This document shows, one piece after another, positions 51,598 to 60,656 of a stretch of DNA of 64,000 nt. Location: the NCBI RefSeq assembly GCF_009604405.1, contig NZ_WEGK01000009.1:1-64000 (forward strand), in the 5' to 3' direction. The notes under the pieces were generated by a model. The model saw only the letters and a list, made by a program, of their open reading frames with translations. It did no database searches and had not been told where the DNA came from. Source of the DNA: Nocardia macrotermitis (GTDB lineage Bacteria > Actinomycetota > Actinomycetes > Mycobacteriales > Mycobacteriaceae). The translations under genes were made by a program, and so were the position numbers. Each line of letters begins with the position of its first letter. Within the stretch, counting starts at the first letter, position 1.

Positions 51598-53049
51598 TCA
51601 GCTCACCAGGGCGAACAGGATCGCCGCGACCGCGAAACTCACCACCGACAGCACGGTTTCGAGCACACTCCAGGTCTGGAGCGTCTGCTTCACCGACAGG
51701 TTGAAGAATTTCGAGATCATCCAGAAACCACCGTCGTTGACGTGGCTCAGGATGATCGAACCGGCCGCGATCGACATCGCGATCAAGGCCAGCGAAATCT
51801 GCGAATACCCGTGTCCGGCAACCAGTGGCCCGACGATGCCGCCGGTGGTGACGATCGCGACGGTGGCCGACCCCTGGGCGATGCGCAGCCCGCAGCTGAT
51901 GATGTAGGCCAGCACGATCACCGGCAGTCCGGCCTCGGACATGGTGTGCGCGAGCACCTTTCCGATTCCGGTGGCCGAGATGACCGCGCCGAAGAACGCG
52001 CCCCCGCCGATCACCAGCAGCAACATGCCCACGGGCCGTAGCGATTCCGCGGTCAGCACGCTGAGCTGCTGCACCGTCGAACCGCGCCGCAGCCCCAGGA
52101 TGTAGAAGGCGACCAGGACCGCGATCAACAGGGCGACGGCCGGGTTGCCCAGGAAGGTCAGCACCTCGAGCAGCCCGGACTTCTTCTGCAACAGCTGGCT
52201 GCCGAACGTCGCGCCCAGGATCAGCACCAGCGGGATGGCGATGATCGCGGCGATCAGGCCGACCGACGGGCGTCGCACCTCGGTCGCCGTCTCCTGCTGT
52301 GCCCCGGACGAATTCGCGTCCCCGTCGGGCTCCGCGGCATCGCCCGAGGGCCGCACCAGGAATTCCGCCGGAACGTCCACGACGATGCGCTTGCCGATGA
52401 ACGTGCCCCAAACCAGGCCCGCCGCAACGAATCCCGGCAGGCCGCACACCAGACCCATGATGATCAGCCAGCCCAGGCTCACCCCCATCAGCCCGCCCAG
52501 GGCCACCGGGCCCGGGTGCGGCGGCAGGAACGCGTGCGTCATGGACAGGCCCGCCACCATCGGCATCGCGTACAGCACCAGCGATCGGCCACCCCGTTTG
52601 GCGGCGACGTAGATCAGCGGCGCGAGCACGAAGATACCGATGTCGAAGAACACCGGGATGCCGAAGATGAGGCCGACCAGACCCATCGCGACCGGAGCGC
52701 CCTTGGGCCCGAACAGATTCTGTAGTTTCTCCGCCAGCGCGTCCGCGCCGCCGGAACGTTCCAGGATCGCGCCGAGCACCGTACCCAGGCCGATGATCAC
52801 CGAGATGTGGCCCAGAATTCCGCCGAATCCCGTCTCCAACAGGGAATCCGAGGATTTCAGCGGTGTGCCAACGATCTTGGACACCGGTAGCCCGGCGGCC
52901 AGCGCGAGCAACAGCCCGGTCAGTAGTAGTGCGATGAACGGCTCGAGTTTGAACCGGATGATCGCCACGAGTAGTACGACGATCGCGAGACCGCACAGTA
53001 TGAGCAGTCCCGGGGTGGTGGTCCGCAGCCAATCGACGGTGGCGGCCAT
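51598..53049 (-). CDS. GntP-family gluconate/sugar-acid permease
   Basis: A 483-residue permease with about 12 membrane segments and GntP blocks such as FGIPVFFDIGIFVL, MTHAFLPPHPGPVA and HVNDGGFWM. GntP proteins import gluconate and related sugar acids with protons. It ends the minus-strand operon after KDPG aldolase. In this setting N-acetylglucosaminate, glucosaminate or 2-keto-3-deoxygluconate are candidate substrates besides gluconate. GTGAGGT precedes the start. Confidence 0.92.
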   Translation of the reverse strand: MAATVDWLRTTTPGLLILCGLAIVVLLVAIIRFKLEPFIALLLTGLLLALAAGLPVSKIVGTPLKSSDSLLETGFGGILGHISVIIGLGTVLGAILERSGGADALAEKLQNLFGPKGAPVAMGLVGLIFGIPVFFDIGIFVLAPLIYVAAKRGGRSLVLYAMPMVAGLSMTHAFLPPHPGPVALGGLMGVSLGWLIIMGLVCGLPGFVAAGLVWGTFIGKRIVVDVPAEFLVRPSGDAAEPDGDANSSGAQQETATEVRRPSVGLIAAIIAIPLVLILGATFGSQLLQKKSGLLEVLTFLGNPAVALLIAVLVAFYILGLRRGSTVQQLSVLTAESLRPVGMLLLVIGGGAFFGAVISATGIGKVLAHTMSEAGLPVIVLAYIISCGLRIAQGSATVAIVTTGGIVGPLVAGHGYSQISLALIAMSIAAGSIILSHVNDGGFWMISKFFNLSVKQTLQTWSVLETVLSVVSFAVAAILFALVS

Positions 53050-53056
53050 ACATACC

Positions 53057-53683
53057 TCACTTCATGGATGAAACGAAAGATGCCGCCCGCGAGGCGATAT
53101 CGGACCATCGGCCCGCGGCGACATCGCCCGGTGCCACGACGTCGGTACCGGCCGTGACCGCCACCGCGCCGTGCGCCAGGAATTCGGCGGCGTTACCGGC
53201 GTTGACACCGCCGGACGGGATGAGCGCCGCATCGGGGAAGGGCCCCCGCAAATCCTTCAGATAGCCCGGACCGAACATGCGGGCGGGGAAGATCTTCACC
53301 GCCGCCGCGTTCAGATCCAGCGCGGCCATCACCTCGCTCGGTGTGAGAGCGCCCATGACGACCGGAATATCGTGTCGCGCCGCCACTTCCGCCACCGCCG
53401 GACGCAGGCCCGGTGTCACGAGGAATCGGGCTCCGCTGTCGATGGCCTGTTCGGCCTGCTCACCGGTCAGGACCGTGCCCGCGCCGACCACAGCGTCCGG
53501 CACCGCCGACGCCGCGGTCAGGGCGTCCAGGACGCCCGGTGTCGTGAAAGTCAGTTCCACCGCACGTATTCCAGCACCCGCCAGCGCCTCGACCAACGCG
53601 GCGGGATCGGGGATCGATGGGGCACGCACGACGGTGAGCACCCGGTCGGCCCGGATCACGTCCAGAGCTGTATTCACCTGCAC
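53057..53683 (-). CDS. eda: 2-keto-3-deoxy-6-phosphogluconate aldolase
   Basis: Splits KDPG into pyruvate and glyceraldehyde 3-phosphate. The 208-residue class I aldolase has the general base Glu43 (AVELTFTTPG) and Schiff-base Lys130 (VKIFPA), and VTPGLRPAV. The start is GTG 53683. It ends seven bases before the permease gene. No 6-phosphogluconate dehydratase is nearby, so its KDPG probably comes from the KDG kinase across the divergent promoter. Confidence 0.94.
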   Translation of the reverse strand: MQVNTALDVIRADRVLTVVRAPSIPDPAALVEALAGAGIRAVELTFTTPGVLDALTAASAVPDAVVGAGTVLTGEQAEQAIDSGARFLVTPGLRPAVAEVAARHDIPVVMGALTPSEVMAALDLNAAAVKIFPARMFGPGYLKDLRGPFPDAALIPSGGVNAGNAAEFLAHGAVAVTAGTDVVAPGDVAAGRWSDIASRAASFVSSMK

Positions 53684-53750
53684 CGCTTGGTATCCCCGTT
53701 CGACTCGGTCCCGAGGCGACCCGCGCCGTGAAGCTGGAGAGCGACGAATG

Positions 53751-55373
53751 TCATTGTTCGCCTTTCACATCGGTGCCGCGTGTGGTCATACGCAACGCAC
53801 GCCCGGCGAGAGCTCCGGTGGGTGTACCGCCGTCGATGGCGAATTCACCGTTCACCAGGACGTGGGTGATTCCGCGCGCCTGCTGTTTCGGCTGCTCGAA
53901 TGTGGCTGTGTCACAGATCGTCTCGGGATCGAACAACACCAGGTCCGCGGCGTGTCCGGGCCGGATCAGACCGCGCATCCGCAGGCGCAGGCGTTGCGCG
54001 GGACGTCCGGTCAGATGGTGTACGCACTCCTCGAGGCCGAGTACACCGAGTTCACGCACGTAGTGGCCGAGGTAGCGCGGGAAGGTGCCCCACGCCCGGG
54101 GATGCGGCCGGTCCCCGACCAGCAGCGCGTCGCTGCCGCCCATGTGCCGGGAGTGGCGCATGATGGCGCGCACGTTCTCCTCGTGTCCGACGTGTTGCAG
54201 GATCGTGGTGGCCAGCTCGTCCCGCAGCAGCAGGTCGAAGAAGACCTCCACCGGCGGAACATCCTGTGCCACAGCGATATCGGCGATCCTCCGGCCGACG
54301 TATTCGCTCAGATCGGGATCCGCGACACCGCTGATCTGGATCGTCTCCCAGTCGACCGTGACCCCGTGACACCCGTCCGAGCCGCGCACGGTGACATCGT
54401 CGGTGATCCGCGCCCGGTCCGCCGGATCGGCCAGGCGAGCCAGCGTCGCATCCGGCCCGCCCGCGGACGCCCAGCTCGGCAGCAGCGCCGACAGAGTGGT
54501 CGAGCCGGGCAGGTAGGGGTAGGTGTCGAGGCTGATATCGCAGCCCTGTGCCAGGGCGTCGTCGATCATGGTGAGCAATTCCGGTGCGCGCCCGCGGTTC
54601 TCGCCGAAATTCATGGTGGCGTGGGTCAGGTGCACCGCGCAGCCTGTGGTGCGGGCCAGCCCGATCATCTCGGCGTATGCCTCCAGCGCACCGGCACCGT
54701 AGGAGCGGGTGTGCGGAGCGTAGAAACCGTCGGCCGCCGCGACCACCTCGCACAGTGCCGCCAATTCCGCCGTGTCGGCGTACATTCCGGGCGTGTAGGT
54801 GAGCCCGCTGGACATCCCGACCGCACCCTGCGCCAGACCCTCGGCCAGGAGCGCGCACATGCGGCCGATCTCTCGCGCGGTCGCCGGACGCCGCTCGGAG
54901 CCGACCACGAGCAGGCGCAGCGTGCCCTGCGGTACCAGATAAGCGGCATTGGGCGTGATCCCCGCATCGAGCCGGTCCAGGTACTCCCCGACCGTGTGCC
55001 AGGAGAAGTCCAGATCGGCGGGATTGCCGTTCCACCCGGCGATCTGGCGGCGCACCACGGCCAGCGTCGCCGCGTCGATCGGCGCATAGGACAGCCCGTC
55101 CTGTCCGATCACCTCGGTGGTGATGCCCTGGCTGATCTTCGGGAAATGTCCCGGTTCGGTGAGCAGATGCAGATCCGAATGCGCGTGCATATCGATGAAA
55201 CCCGGTGCCAGCACCAGGTTCTCGCAGTCGAGGACACGGTCGGCCCCGGCGATCGTGCCGGGCCCGGCGAGTTCGGTGATGCGCCCGCCCGCCACCACGA
55301 CATCGCCGCGGAAGCCGGGCGAGCCCGTTCCGTCGACTACGTTCGCTCCGCGAATCAGCATGCTGCCCATCAT
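53751..55373 (-). CDS. N-acyl-D-amino-acid deacylase family amidohydrolase, candidate N-acetylglucosaminate deacetylase
   Basis: A 540-residue D-aminoacylase-type metalloamidase with the metal motif DMHAHSD (H63, H65), APHTRSYGAG and HLTHATMNFG. The family removes acyl groups from N-acyl-D-amino acids. N-acetyl-D-glucosaminate is chemically a D-amino-acid-like compound, and the flanking genes point to it as substrate; that step is inference. The start is ATG 55373 or the adjacent ATG, 11 bases after the deaminase-like gene. Confidence 0.87.
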   Translation of the reverse strand: MMGSMLIRGANVVDGTGSPGFRGDVVVAGGRITELAGPGTIAGADRVLDCENLVLAPGFIDMHAHSDLHLLTEPGHFPKISQGITTEVIGQDGLSYAPIDAATLAVVRRQIAGWNGNPADLDFSWHTVGEYLDRLDAGITPNAAYLVPQGTLRLLVVGSERRPATAREIGRMCALLAEGLAQGAVGMSSGLTYTPGMYADTAELAALCEVVAAADGFYAPHTRSYGAGALEAYAEMIGLARTTGCAVHLTHATMNFGENRGRAPELLTMIDDALAQGCDISLDTYPYLPGSTTLSALLPSWASAGGPDATLARLADPADRARITDDVTVRGSDGCHGVTVDWETIQISGVADPDLSEYVGRRIADIAVAQDVPPVEVFFDLLLRDELATTILQHVGHEENVRAIMRHSRHMGGSDALLVGDRPHPRAWGTFPRYLGHYVRELGVLGLEECVHHLTGRPAQRLRLRMRGLIRPGHAADLVLFDPETICDTATFEQPKQQARGITHVLVNGEFAIDGGTPTGALAGRALRMTTRGTDVKGEQ

Positions 55374-55384
55374 CTTTCGCCGTC

Positions 55385-56674
55385 TCAGAAGAAGGTGTGC
55401 AGGAGATCGACGACGCGCGGACGGTCGGCGGCGGCGTCATCGATCACCGGGATCAGCCGCCACTTGTCGAAGGCCGTGCACGGGTGTGAGAGGCCGAGTC
55501 GTACGACGCTGCCGATCGGCACCGCACCCTCACCGGGGAGGCGCAGGAAGGCATGCTGGTCGTTGAGCGCCGACACGTACGCTTCGCCGGGCAGCGCACC
55601 TCCGGCCGAAAGCTGTTGCGGCACCGGCAATCCCTCATCGAACGGCAGGTCCCGCTTACCGGCGTCCAACAGTGCCAGCCCCGGCTCCGGCTGCGAAACC
55701 GTACGGGCCCAGCCGTGCATGGCCGAGCGCAGCGGATGTTCGGTGCGCGTGGCGGCCAGCGGCGAGATACCGGAGTAGAAGCCGTCGTCGTGGATGAGAT
55801 ACGCGCCCGACCGCAATACGACGGTGGTCGCCTCATCGTCCGCGAGCCCGGCCAGCCGATCGACCACCAGATCCTGAAAAGCGCTACCACCCGCGGTGAC
55901 GATGGCCGGTCGCGCATAACTCCCGACGAGCTCGCGATGCAGCCGGGCCAGTTCGTCCAGATAGCCGCGCACCGCCGCGACCGCCGCGTCCTGCCGGTCG
56001 TGCGCCAACGCGCCCTCATAGCCGCCGACGCCCGCCAACTCGAGCCGCGCCGAACCTCGCACCGCGTCCGCGACGGCCAGCGCCGCCTCGACACCGCGCG
56101 CCCCGGTGCGTCCGCCGGGCCCGCCCAATTCGACCAGCACCGCCACCCGCACACCCTCGGGCGCGTCGGCCAGATGCCGGTCCATCGTCTCGACCGTCGC
56201 CACACTGTCCACCCAGCTGCGGAATTCGAAGCCCGGATCGCGGTCGAGTTCGGCTGCGAGCCAACGTAATCCGACGGGATCGACCAGCGCGTTCGCCAGC
56301 AGGATCCGGGCCACCCCGAACGCCCGCGCCACCTGGACCTGCCAGCCGGTGGCCAGGGTGATACCCCACGCACCGGCCGCCAGCTGCTCACCCCACAGCT
56401 GCGGAGACATGGTCGTCTTGCCGTGCGGAGCCAGCGACACTCCGGCCGCGGCGGCCCAGCCGGCCATCAACCGCAGGTTCGCATCCAGTGCGGCCCGTTC
56501 CACGGTCAGTACCGGCGTCTGTAGATCATCCAGATGCGGTGCGGTGGCGAGGAATTCGCGCACGGTGGAACCCCACGCAGCGGGCGGCAGCGATTTGTGT
56601 TCCGGCCCCAGGACCCGATCGTGCAGGGCCGTAACCATCGCGGTGTCGATGGACGGTGCGCCGACGTTCGCCAC
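55385..56674 (-). CDS. Fold-type III PLP enzyme of the D-serine dehydratase/D-threonine aldolase group, candidate glucosaminate deaminase
   Basis: A 429-residue alanine-racemase-fold protein. The PLP Lys is K86 in LAPHGKTTMSP, and zinc-site-like His and Cys lie in LGLSHPCTAFDKW near the C-terminus. Relatives dehydrate D-serine, cleave D-threonine or act on other D-amino acids. D-glucosaminate has a matching 2-amino-3-hydroxy acid group, and its dehydration gives 2-keto-3-deoxygluconate, for which kinase and aldolase genes are present. GTG 56674 has GAGAGGAG upstream. It is the first gene of the minus-strand operon. Confidence 0.86.
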   Translation of the reverse strand: MANVGAPSIDTAMVTALHDRVLGPEHKSLPPAAWGSTVREFLATAPHLDDLQTPVLTVERAALDANLRLMAGWAAAAGVSLAPHGKTTMSPQLWGEQLAAGAWGITLATGWQVQVARAFGVARILLANALVDPVGLRWLAAELDRDPGFEFRSWVDSVATVETMDRHLADAPEGVRVAVLVELGGPGGRTGARGVEAALAVADAVRGSARLELAGVGGYEGALAHDRQDAAVAAVRGYLDELARLHRELVGSYARPAIVTAGGSAFQDLVVDRLAGLADDEATTVVLRSGAYLIHDDGFYSGISPLAATRTEHPLRSAMHGWARTVSQPEPGLALLDAGKRDLPFDEGLPVPQQLSAGGALPGEAYVSALNDQHAFLRLPGEGAVPIGSVVRLGLSHPCTAFDKWRLIPVIDDAAADRPRVVDLLHTFF

Positions 56675-56724
56675 AACACTCCTCTCACCGTGCCCGAACA
56701 GACCATAACGAACAGCTATTGCGT

Positions 56725-56768
56725 AATTTGCAACGCAAATTGCATATCGTGTTATCCCTGGTTATTCT
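56725..56768. promoter_or_regulatory. Divergent control region with palindromic operator and KDG kinase promoter
   Basis: AATTTGC-AAC-GCAAATT (56725-56741) is a perfect 7-base inverted repeat, nested with TTGCGT/ACGCAA. For the plus strand TTGCAT (56740-56745) and TATTCT (56763-56768) are exactly 17 bases apart, and the -35 box overlaps the palindrome. The IclR regulator encoded two genes away is the likely binder, controlling both divergent operons. Confidence 0.65.
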
Positions 56769-56811
56769 GCACAGGATGCCCGGCAGTCGCAACCGTTCGA
56801 AGGAGTTGAGT

Positions 56812-57837
56812 GTGATCTGGCCTACGCCGCCCCGGATACGGGCGGTCACCGTGGGCGAGGGGCTCGCCGTCCTCGTCGCGCGCCCCGGCCCGCTCGAGGA
56901 CTCCCCCGTCTTCGAGCGCACCGCGGGCGGGGCCGAGGTGAACGTCGCGACCGTACTGACCCAACTGGGCATCGGCACGGCGTGGATATCCCGGGTCGGC
57001 CGAGACGGCTTCGGCCGCTACCTGATTCGTCATCTGAACGAGCGCGGCATCGATACCTCCGCGGTCCACGTCGACCCGGACCGGCCGACCGGCATGTACG
57101 TCAAGGAACGCGGCGGCGGTTCGGCACTGCCGACCGATCTGGCCGCCGGCATGAGCCGAATGCTGTACTACCGCACCGGATCCGCCGCGAGCGCCCTGTC
57201 ACCGGAGGACCTCACGGCGGACGTACTCGAACACTGCGAGCTGATCCACTTCACCGGCGTCACCACCGCACTGTCCCCGTCGGCGACCGCCCTGACCGAC
57301 GCGATCCTCGCGCTGCCCAGACGCGGCAGGGTGATCAGCTTCGACCTGAATTACCGTCCGGCACTGTGGATCCGGCGCGACGACGCGGCCGCCGACATTC
57401 TGGCCCGGCAGGTACGCGCGGCCGATGTGGCATTGCTCGGCGCGGACGAGGCACTGGAGGTCTTCGGCACCGGCGACCCCACTCGGCTGCGCGAAATGTT
57501 CCCGCAGCCAAGGCATCTGGTGGTCAAGAACAGCGCGCATTCGGTCACCGGATTCCTCGGCGAGGACCGGTGCGAGACCCCGGCGCTGCGCCTGCGGGTG
57601 ACCGAGGCGATCGGCGCAGGCGACGCCTTCGCCGGAGGCTATCTCGCCGCGCTGCTACAGGGCCGTCCGCACGAACAACTGCTGCGCTACGGCCACCTCT
57701 GCGCGGCCGCCGCCCTCACCGGCACCAGCGACGTCGCGGAACTCCCGCCCGTGCCGACCCTCGAATCATGTGCCGCCGCAACACCTTCGGCCTGGGCCGC
57801 GCTGCGGTACCCACCCGGCGTGGCCGAGGCGTCATGA
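56812..57837 (+). CDS. PfkB-family sugar kinase, probable 2-keto-3-deoxygluconate kinase
   Basis: A 341-residue ribokinase-fold kinase with the N-terminal AVTVGEGLAVLV and substrate-binding AGGAEVNVATVLTQLG. The YYRTGSAAS segment is typical of KDG kinases, and the ATP/catalytic motif GAGDAFAGG lies near residue 270. It would phosphorylate KDG to KDPG for the aldolase. GTG 56812 has an AAGGAG ribosome site. ATG 56776 lies seven bases after the -10 box and could give a leaderless, 12-residue-longer form. Confidence 0.9.
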   Translation: MIWPTPPRIRAVTVGEGLAVLVARPGPLEDSPVFERTAGGAEVNVATVLTQLGIGTAWISRVGRDGFGRYLIRHLNERGIDTSAVHVDPDRPTGMYVKERGGGSALPTDLAAGMSRMLYYRTGSAASALSPEDLTADVLEHCELIHFTGVTTALSPSATALTDAILALPRRGRVISFDLNYRPALWIRRDDAAADILARQVRAADVALLGADEALEVFGTGDPTRLREMFPQPRHLVVKNSAHSVTGFLGEDRCETPALRLRVTEAIGAGDAFAGGYLAALLQGRPHEQLLRYGHLCAAAALTGTSDVAELPPVPTLESCAAATPSAWAALRYPPGVAEAS

Positions 57838-58607
57838 GCCAGAGCCTGCAACGCGCCCTCACCATCCTGACCGAACTCGGCGACGACCCCAAGACGCTGG
57901 ATCAGCTCGCCGCCCGGCTCGAGGTGCACAAATCCACGGTGCTGCGGCTGCTGCAAACCATGGAGGCCGACCGCTTCGTCACCCATGACGCCACCCACCG
58001 CTACACCCTCGGCTCGCGACTGTTCGAACTGGCCAATCACGCCCTCGAACGTCGCGACGTGCGCACCCTGGGCCGCCCGCACCTCGAGGCGCTCAATGCC
58101 GATACCGGGCAGACGGTGCACCTGGCGACCTACGAGTCCGGCGAGGCGATCTACATCGACAAACTCGACGCCACCCAGAGCATGCGAATGTACTCGCGGG
58201 TCGGCCGCCCGGCGCCGCTGCACTGCACGGCCGTCGGCAAGGTCCTGGTCGCCGCGCACCCGTGCACGCAGTGGCGCGCCATCGCCGAACGGATCGACTA
58301 CCACCCGTTCACCGAACGCACCATCCGCACCCCCGAGCAGTATCTGACCGAGCTGGATCACGTTGCGGCACAAGGCTTTGCCGAGGATCACGAGGAACAC
58401 GAGAGTTTCGTGAACTGCGTCGCGGTCCCGGTGCGCGACGGCACCGGGGCGGTCGTGGCCGCGCTGTCGGTCTCGGTGCCGGACGTGCTGCTGGACCACG
58501 CGCAGGTACTCGCCCTGCTGCCCCGCATCCGCGCCACCGCCGAGGCCGTCTCCGCCGAACTCGGCTGGCGCCCCCGCCCCTCCGAACGCCCGAAAGGCAC
58601 CTCATGA
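57834..58607 (+). CDS. IclR-family transcriptional regulator
   Basis: A 257-residue regulator with an N-terminal winged helix (about residues 1-65, LDQLAARLEVHKSTVLRLLQ) and the IclR effector domain with PLHCTAVGKVLVAA. KDG and related sugar acids are common effectors in this family. It overlaps both neighbours by ATGA, so kinase, regulator and RidA are translated as a unit. Confidence 0.92.
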   Translation: MSQSLQRALTILTELGDDPKTLDQLAARLEVHKSTVLRLLQTMEADRFVTHDATHRYTLGSRLFELANHALERRDVRTLGRPHLEALNADTGQTVHLATYESGEAIYIDKLDATQSMRMYSRVGRPAPLHCTAVGKVLVAAHPCTQWRAIAERIDYHPFTERTIRTPEQYLTELDHVAAQGFAEDHEEHESFVNCVAVPVRDGTGAVVAALSVSVPDVLLDHAQVLALLPRIRATAEAVSAELGWRPRPSERPKGTS

Positions 58608-59020
58608 GCGAGAAGACCGCCGTCCGCACCACCGACGCACCCGCCCCCGCGCACACCTTCTCCCAGGGCGTGCGCAAGGGTCCGTTCGTCCAGGTCTCGG
58701 GTCAGGGCCCGGTCGACCCGGCCACCGGCGAATACCTGTACCCCGACGACGTCGCCGCGCAGACCACCCGCACCCTCCAGAACGTCAGGGCGATCGTGGA
58801 GGCGTCCGGGGCGAGCTTCGACGACGTGGTGATGCTGCGGGTCTACCTCACCGATCAGGCGAACTTCGCCGCCATGAACGACGCGTACGGCGCGTTCGTC
58901 CGGGAGTACACCTCCGGCGAGGTACTACCCTGCCGCACAACGGTTTTCACCGGTCTGCCGCGCAAGGAGATGCTGGTGGAGATCGACGCGTTCGCGATCA
59001 CCGGCCAGCTCAGGCCGTGA
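58604..59020 (+). CDS. ridA: RidA-family enamine/imine deaminase
   Basis: A 138-residue YjgF/RidA-fold protein with the key Arg in LPCRTTVFTGLP and Glu in MLVEIDAFA, and GQGPVDPATG near the N-terminus. RidA speeds hydrolysis of reactive enamines released by PLP dehydratases. Its place in an operon divergent from a PLP deaminase-like gene fits that role. The end overlaps the convergent gene by 11 bases. Confidence 0.92.
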   Translation: MSEKTAVRTTDAPAPAHTFSQGVRKGPFVQVSGQGPVDPATGEYLYPDDVAAQTTRTLQNVRAIVEASGASFDDVVMLRVYLTDQANFAAMNDAYGAFVREYTSGEVLPCRTTVFTGLPRKEMLVEIDAFAITGQLRP

Positions 59021-60050
59021 GTTCGCCGAGAATCCCGAGTACCACGTCCGAGGTGTAGAACGGCTCGAGACGTTCGCGAATCAGCCCGGCCAGCACGCCG
59101 TTTCGCTTCGCCGACTCGACCACCGCCGGACCGTAGCGCAGGATCTCGGTGCGAATATCCTCCTCCGACAACCCCAGCTCCGGGAGCAGCCCGGCGAGCG
59201 TGTGATCGCCGTACTTGGTGAAGAACACCTCGACACATTCGTCCAGGAGCAGGCCGAAATACTCCTTCTCCCGCGTCGTCAGCGCGATCCCGTGCACGAT
59301 CTGGGCGAGTTCGCGCACGTCCTGCTGGCTCAGATAGTCGCGCAGGCCGCTGACCGGCTCACCCGCGTGCAGATCCCAGAACTCCATGGCCGCGCCGTGC
59401 ACCGGCGCGTCCCGCAGCATCTCGCGGATCGCGTTGTTGGTCCGCTTGAGCGCGAAAAGCGCTCCCTTACCGGCCATTTCGCCGATGAACGTACCATCCG
59501 CGGCCTTCTCGGCGGCCTTGCGCGCCGACTTCGCGGCCGAGGCGCCGAACGAGACCAGCGATCCCACACCCGGAATCTTCGAGGCCATCTGCCGATTGGA
59601 CTCCATGAAGTCGTCGATCAGCCGATCCACGAACTTGGACGCGACCGTCGCCACCAGCGGACTCTCGGTGAGGCGATCGAGCAGCCGCTCCTGCGCCTGA
59701 TGCATGCCGAAGATCTTCTCCAGCAACGCTTCCACGGGTTCGCGATCCACCACGTCACCCAGGGTGTAATCCCCGTTGCGGGCGATGTTGTCGTAGATCG
59801 CGTCGGCGAACACGCCCACCGAATCCCCGATCGCCGGACCCCCGCCGATCCGGTCCACGACCACGCGCAACGTCTGCTTGGCGTCCTCGACGGTGACCAC
59901 GTCCCGGAAGACGACGGTGTCGGCGACCTCGAGCACCGCGGCCACATCGCGGCCGATCACCTCGGTGAACCGGTCGCCGGTCACCTCCGCGAGCAGGAAT
60001 TCCACTTGTGCGTCGAGCAGACGCTCGGCGATCTCGCGCGGCTGGGCCAT
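59010..60050 (-). CDS. Conserved protein of unknown function
   Basis: I do not recognise a named family in this 346-residue protein. It is acidic to neutral and looks mainly helical, with no signal peptide. A small-residue, Ala/Lys-rich middle (SFGASAAKSARKAAEKAADG, about 170-190) could be a flexible or membrane-touching segment. AGGGGAG gives a good ribosome site before ATG 60050. A second unknown gene lies just upstream on the same strand, so the pair may form an operon. Confidence 0.75.
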   Translation of the reverse strand: MAQPREIAERLLDAQVEFLLAEVTGDRFTEVIGRDVAAVLEVADTVVFRDVVTVEDAKQTLRVVVDRIGGGPAIGDSVGVFADAIYDNIARNGDYTLGDVVDREPVEALLEKIFGMHQAQERLLDRLTESPLVATVASKFVDRLIDDFMESNRQMASKIPGVGSLVSFGASAAKSARKAAEKAADGTFIGEMAGKGALFALKRTNNAIREMLRDAPVHGAAMEFWDLHAGEPVSGLRDYLSQQDVRELAQIVHGIALTTREKEYFGLLLDECVEVFFTKYGDHTLAGLLPELGLSEEDIRTEILRYGPAVVESAKRNGVLAGLIRERLEPFYTSDVVLGILGELTA

Positions 60051-60083
60051 CGGCTCCCCTGGTTCGTTCGCTGGCCCGCCCGA

Positions 60084-60578
60084 TCAGCCGGGATCGTTGC
60101 GGTGCAACGACTTCCGGATCTCGTCCAGGCGTTCTCGCGCGGATTTCGACCGCGCCTGCCACTGTTCCTGCGCGCTGCGGCCCGCCGGGGTCTGCTGATC
60201 GAGCTCACCCATACCCTGCGCGTTGCCGAAGCGTCGCTCGACCTTATCGCGAACTGACTCGAAAGTAGGGACACCGGAATCGGAGTAACCGCCGATATCG
60301 GGAACGGACGTCGGGGCGAAGGGCGCGGCCGGAACCGAAGGCCCCTGGTCATACGAGGTCGGCACGGCGGGCATACCCGGTATCGTGGGCGGATCGGTGG
60401 GCGAATTCACATCCGGATCCCAGCTCATATGACCGCTCTCGGCGGACAGTTCCGCCGCCACCAGATGCAGCCGATCCAGGCCGGGCCGCCCGACGCTCGC
60501 GGCGAGCACCACGCTCAGCACATCCTCGTCCGGCAGCGCCGCGAGCAACGCCGCCAGATCCTCCACCGGATCGGTCAC
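60084..60578 (-). CDS. Protein of unknown function with a disordered middle
   Basis: A 164-residue protein. Residues 1-45 look helical (DPVEDLAALLAALPDEDV), about 50-105 are rich in Pro, Ser and Thr, and the C-terminal 55 residues are charged and helical (KVERRFGNAQGMGELDQQ). GTG 60578 has GGTGGGAG upstream and is preferred over ATG 60605. It precedes the other unknown gene by 33 bases. Confidence 0.7.
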   Translation of the reverse strand: MTDPVEDLAALLAALPDEDVLSVVLAASVGRPGLDRLHLVAAELSAESGHMSWDPDVNSPTDPPTIPGMPAVPTSYDQGPSVPAAPFAPTSVPDIGGYSDSGVPTFESVRDKVERRFGNAQGMGELDQQTPAGRSAQEQWQARSKSARERLDEIRKSLHRNDPG

Positions 60579-60656
60579 AACTCCCACCTCACACCCGCTC
60601 GGCACGACATATCCCCAGGCTACGTACTTCCAGCCGATGCGCCACCCGGCGTGCGC

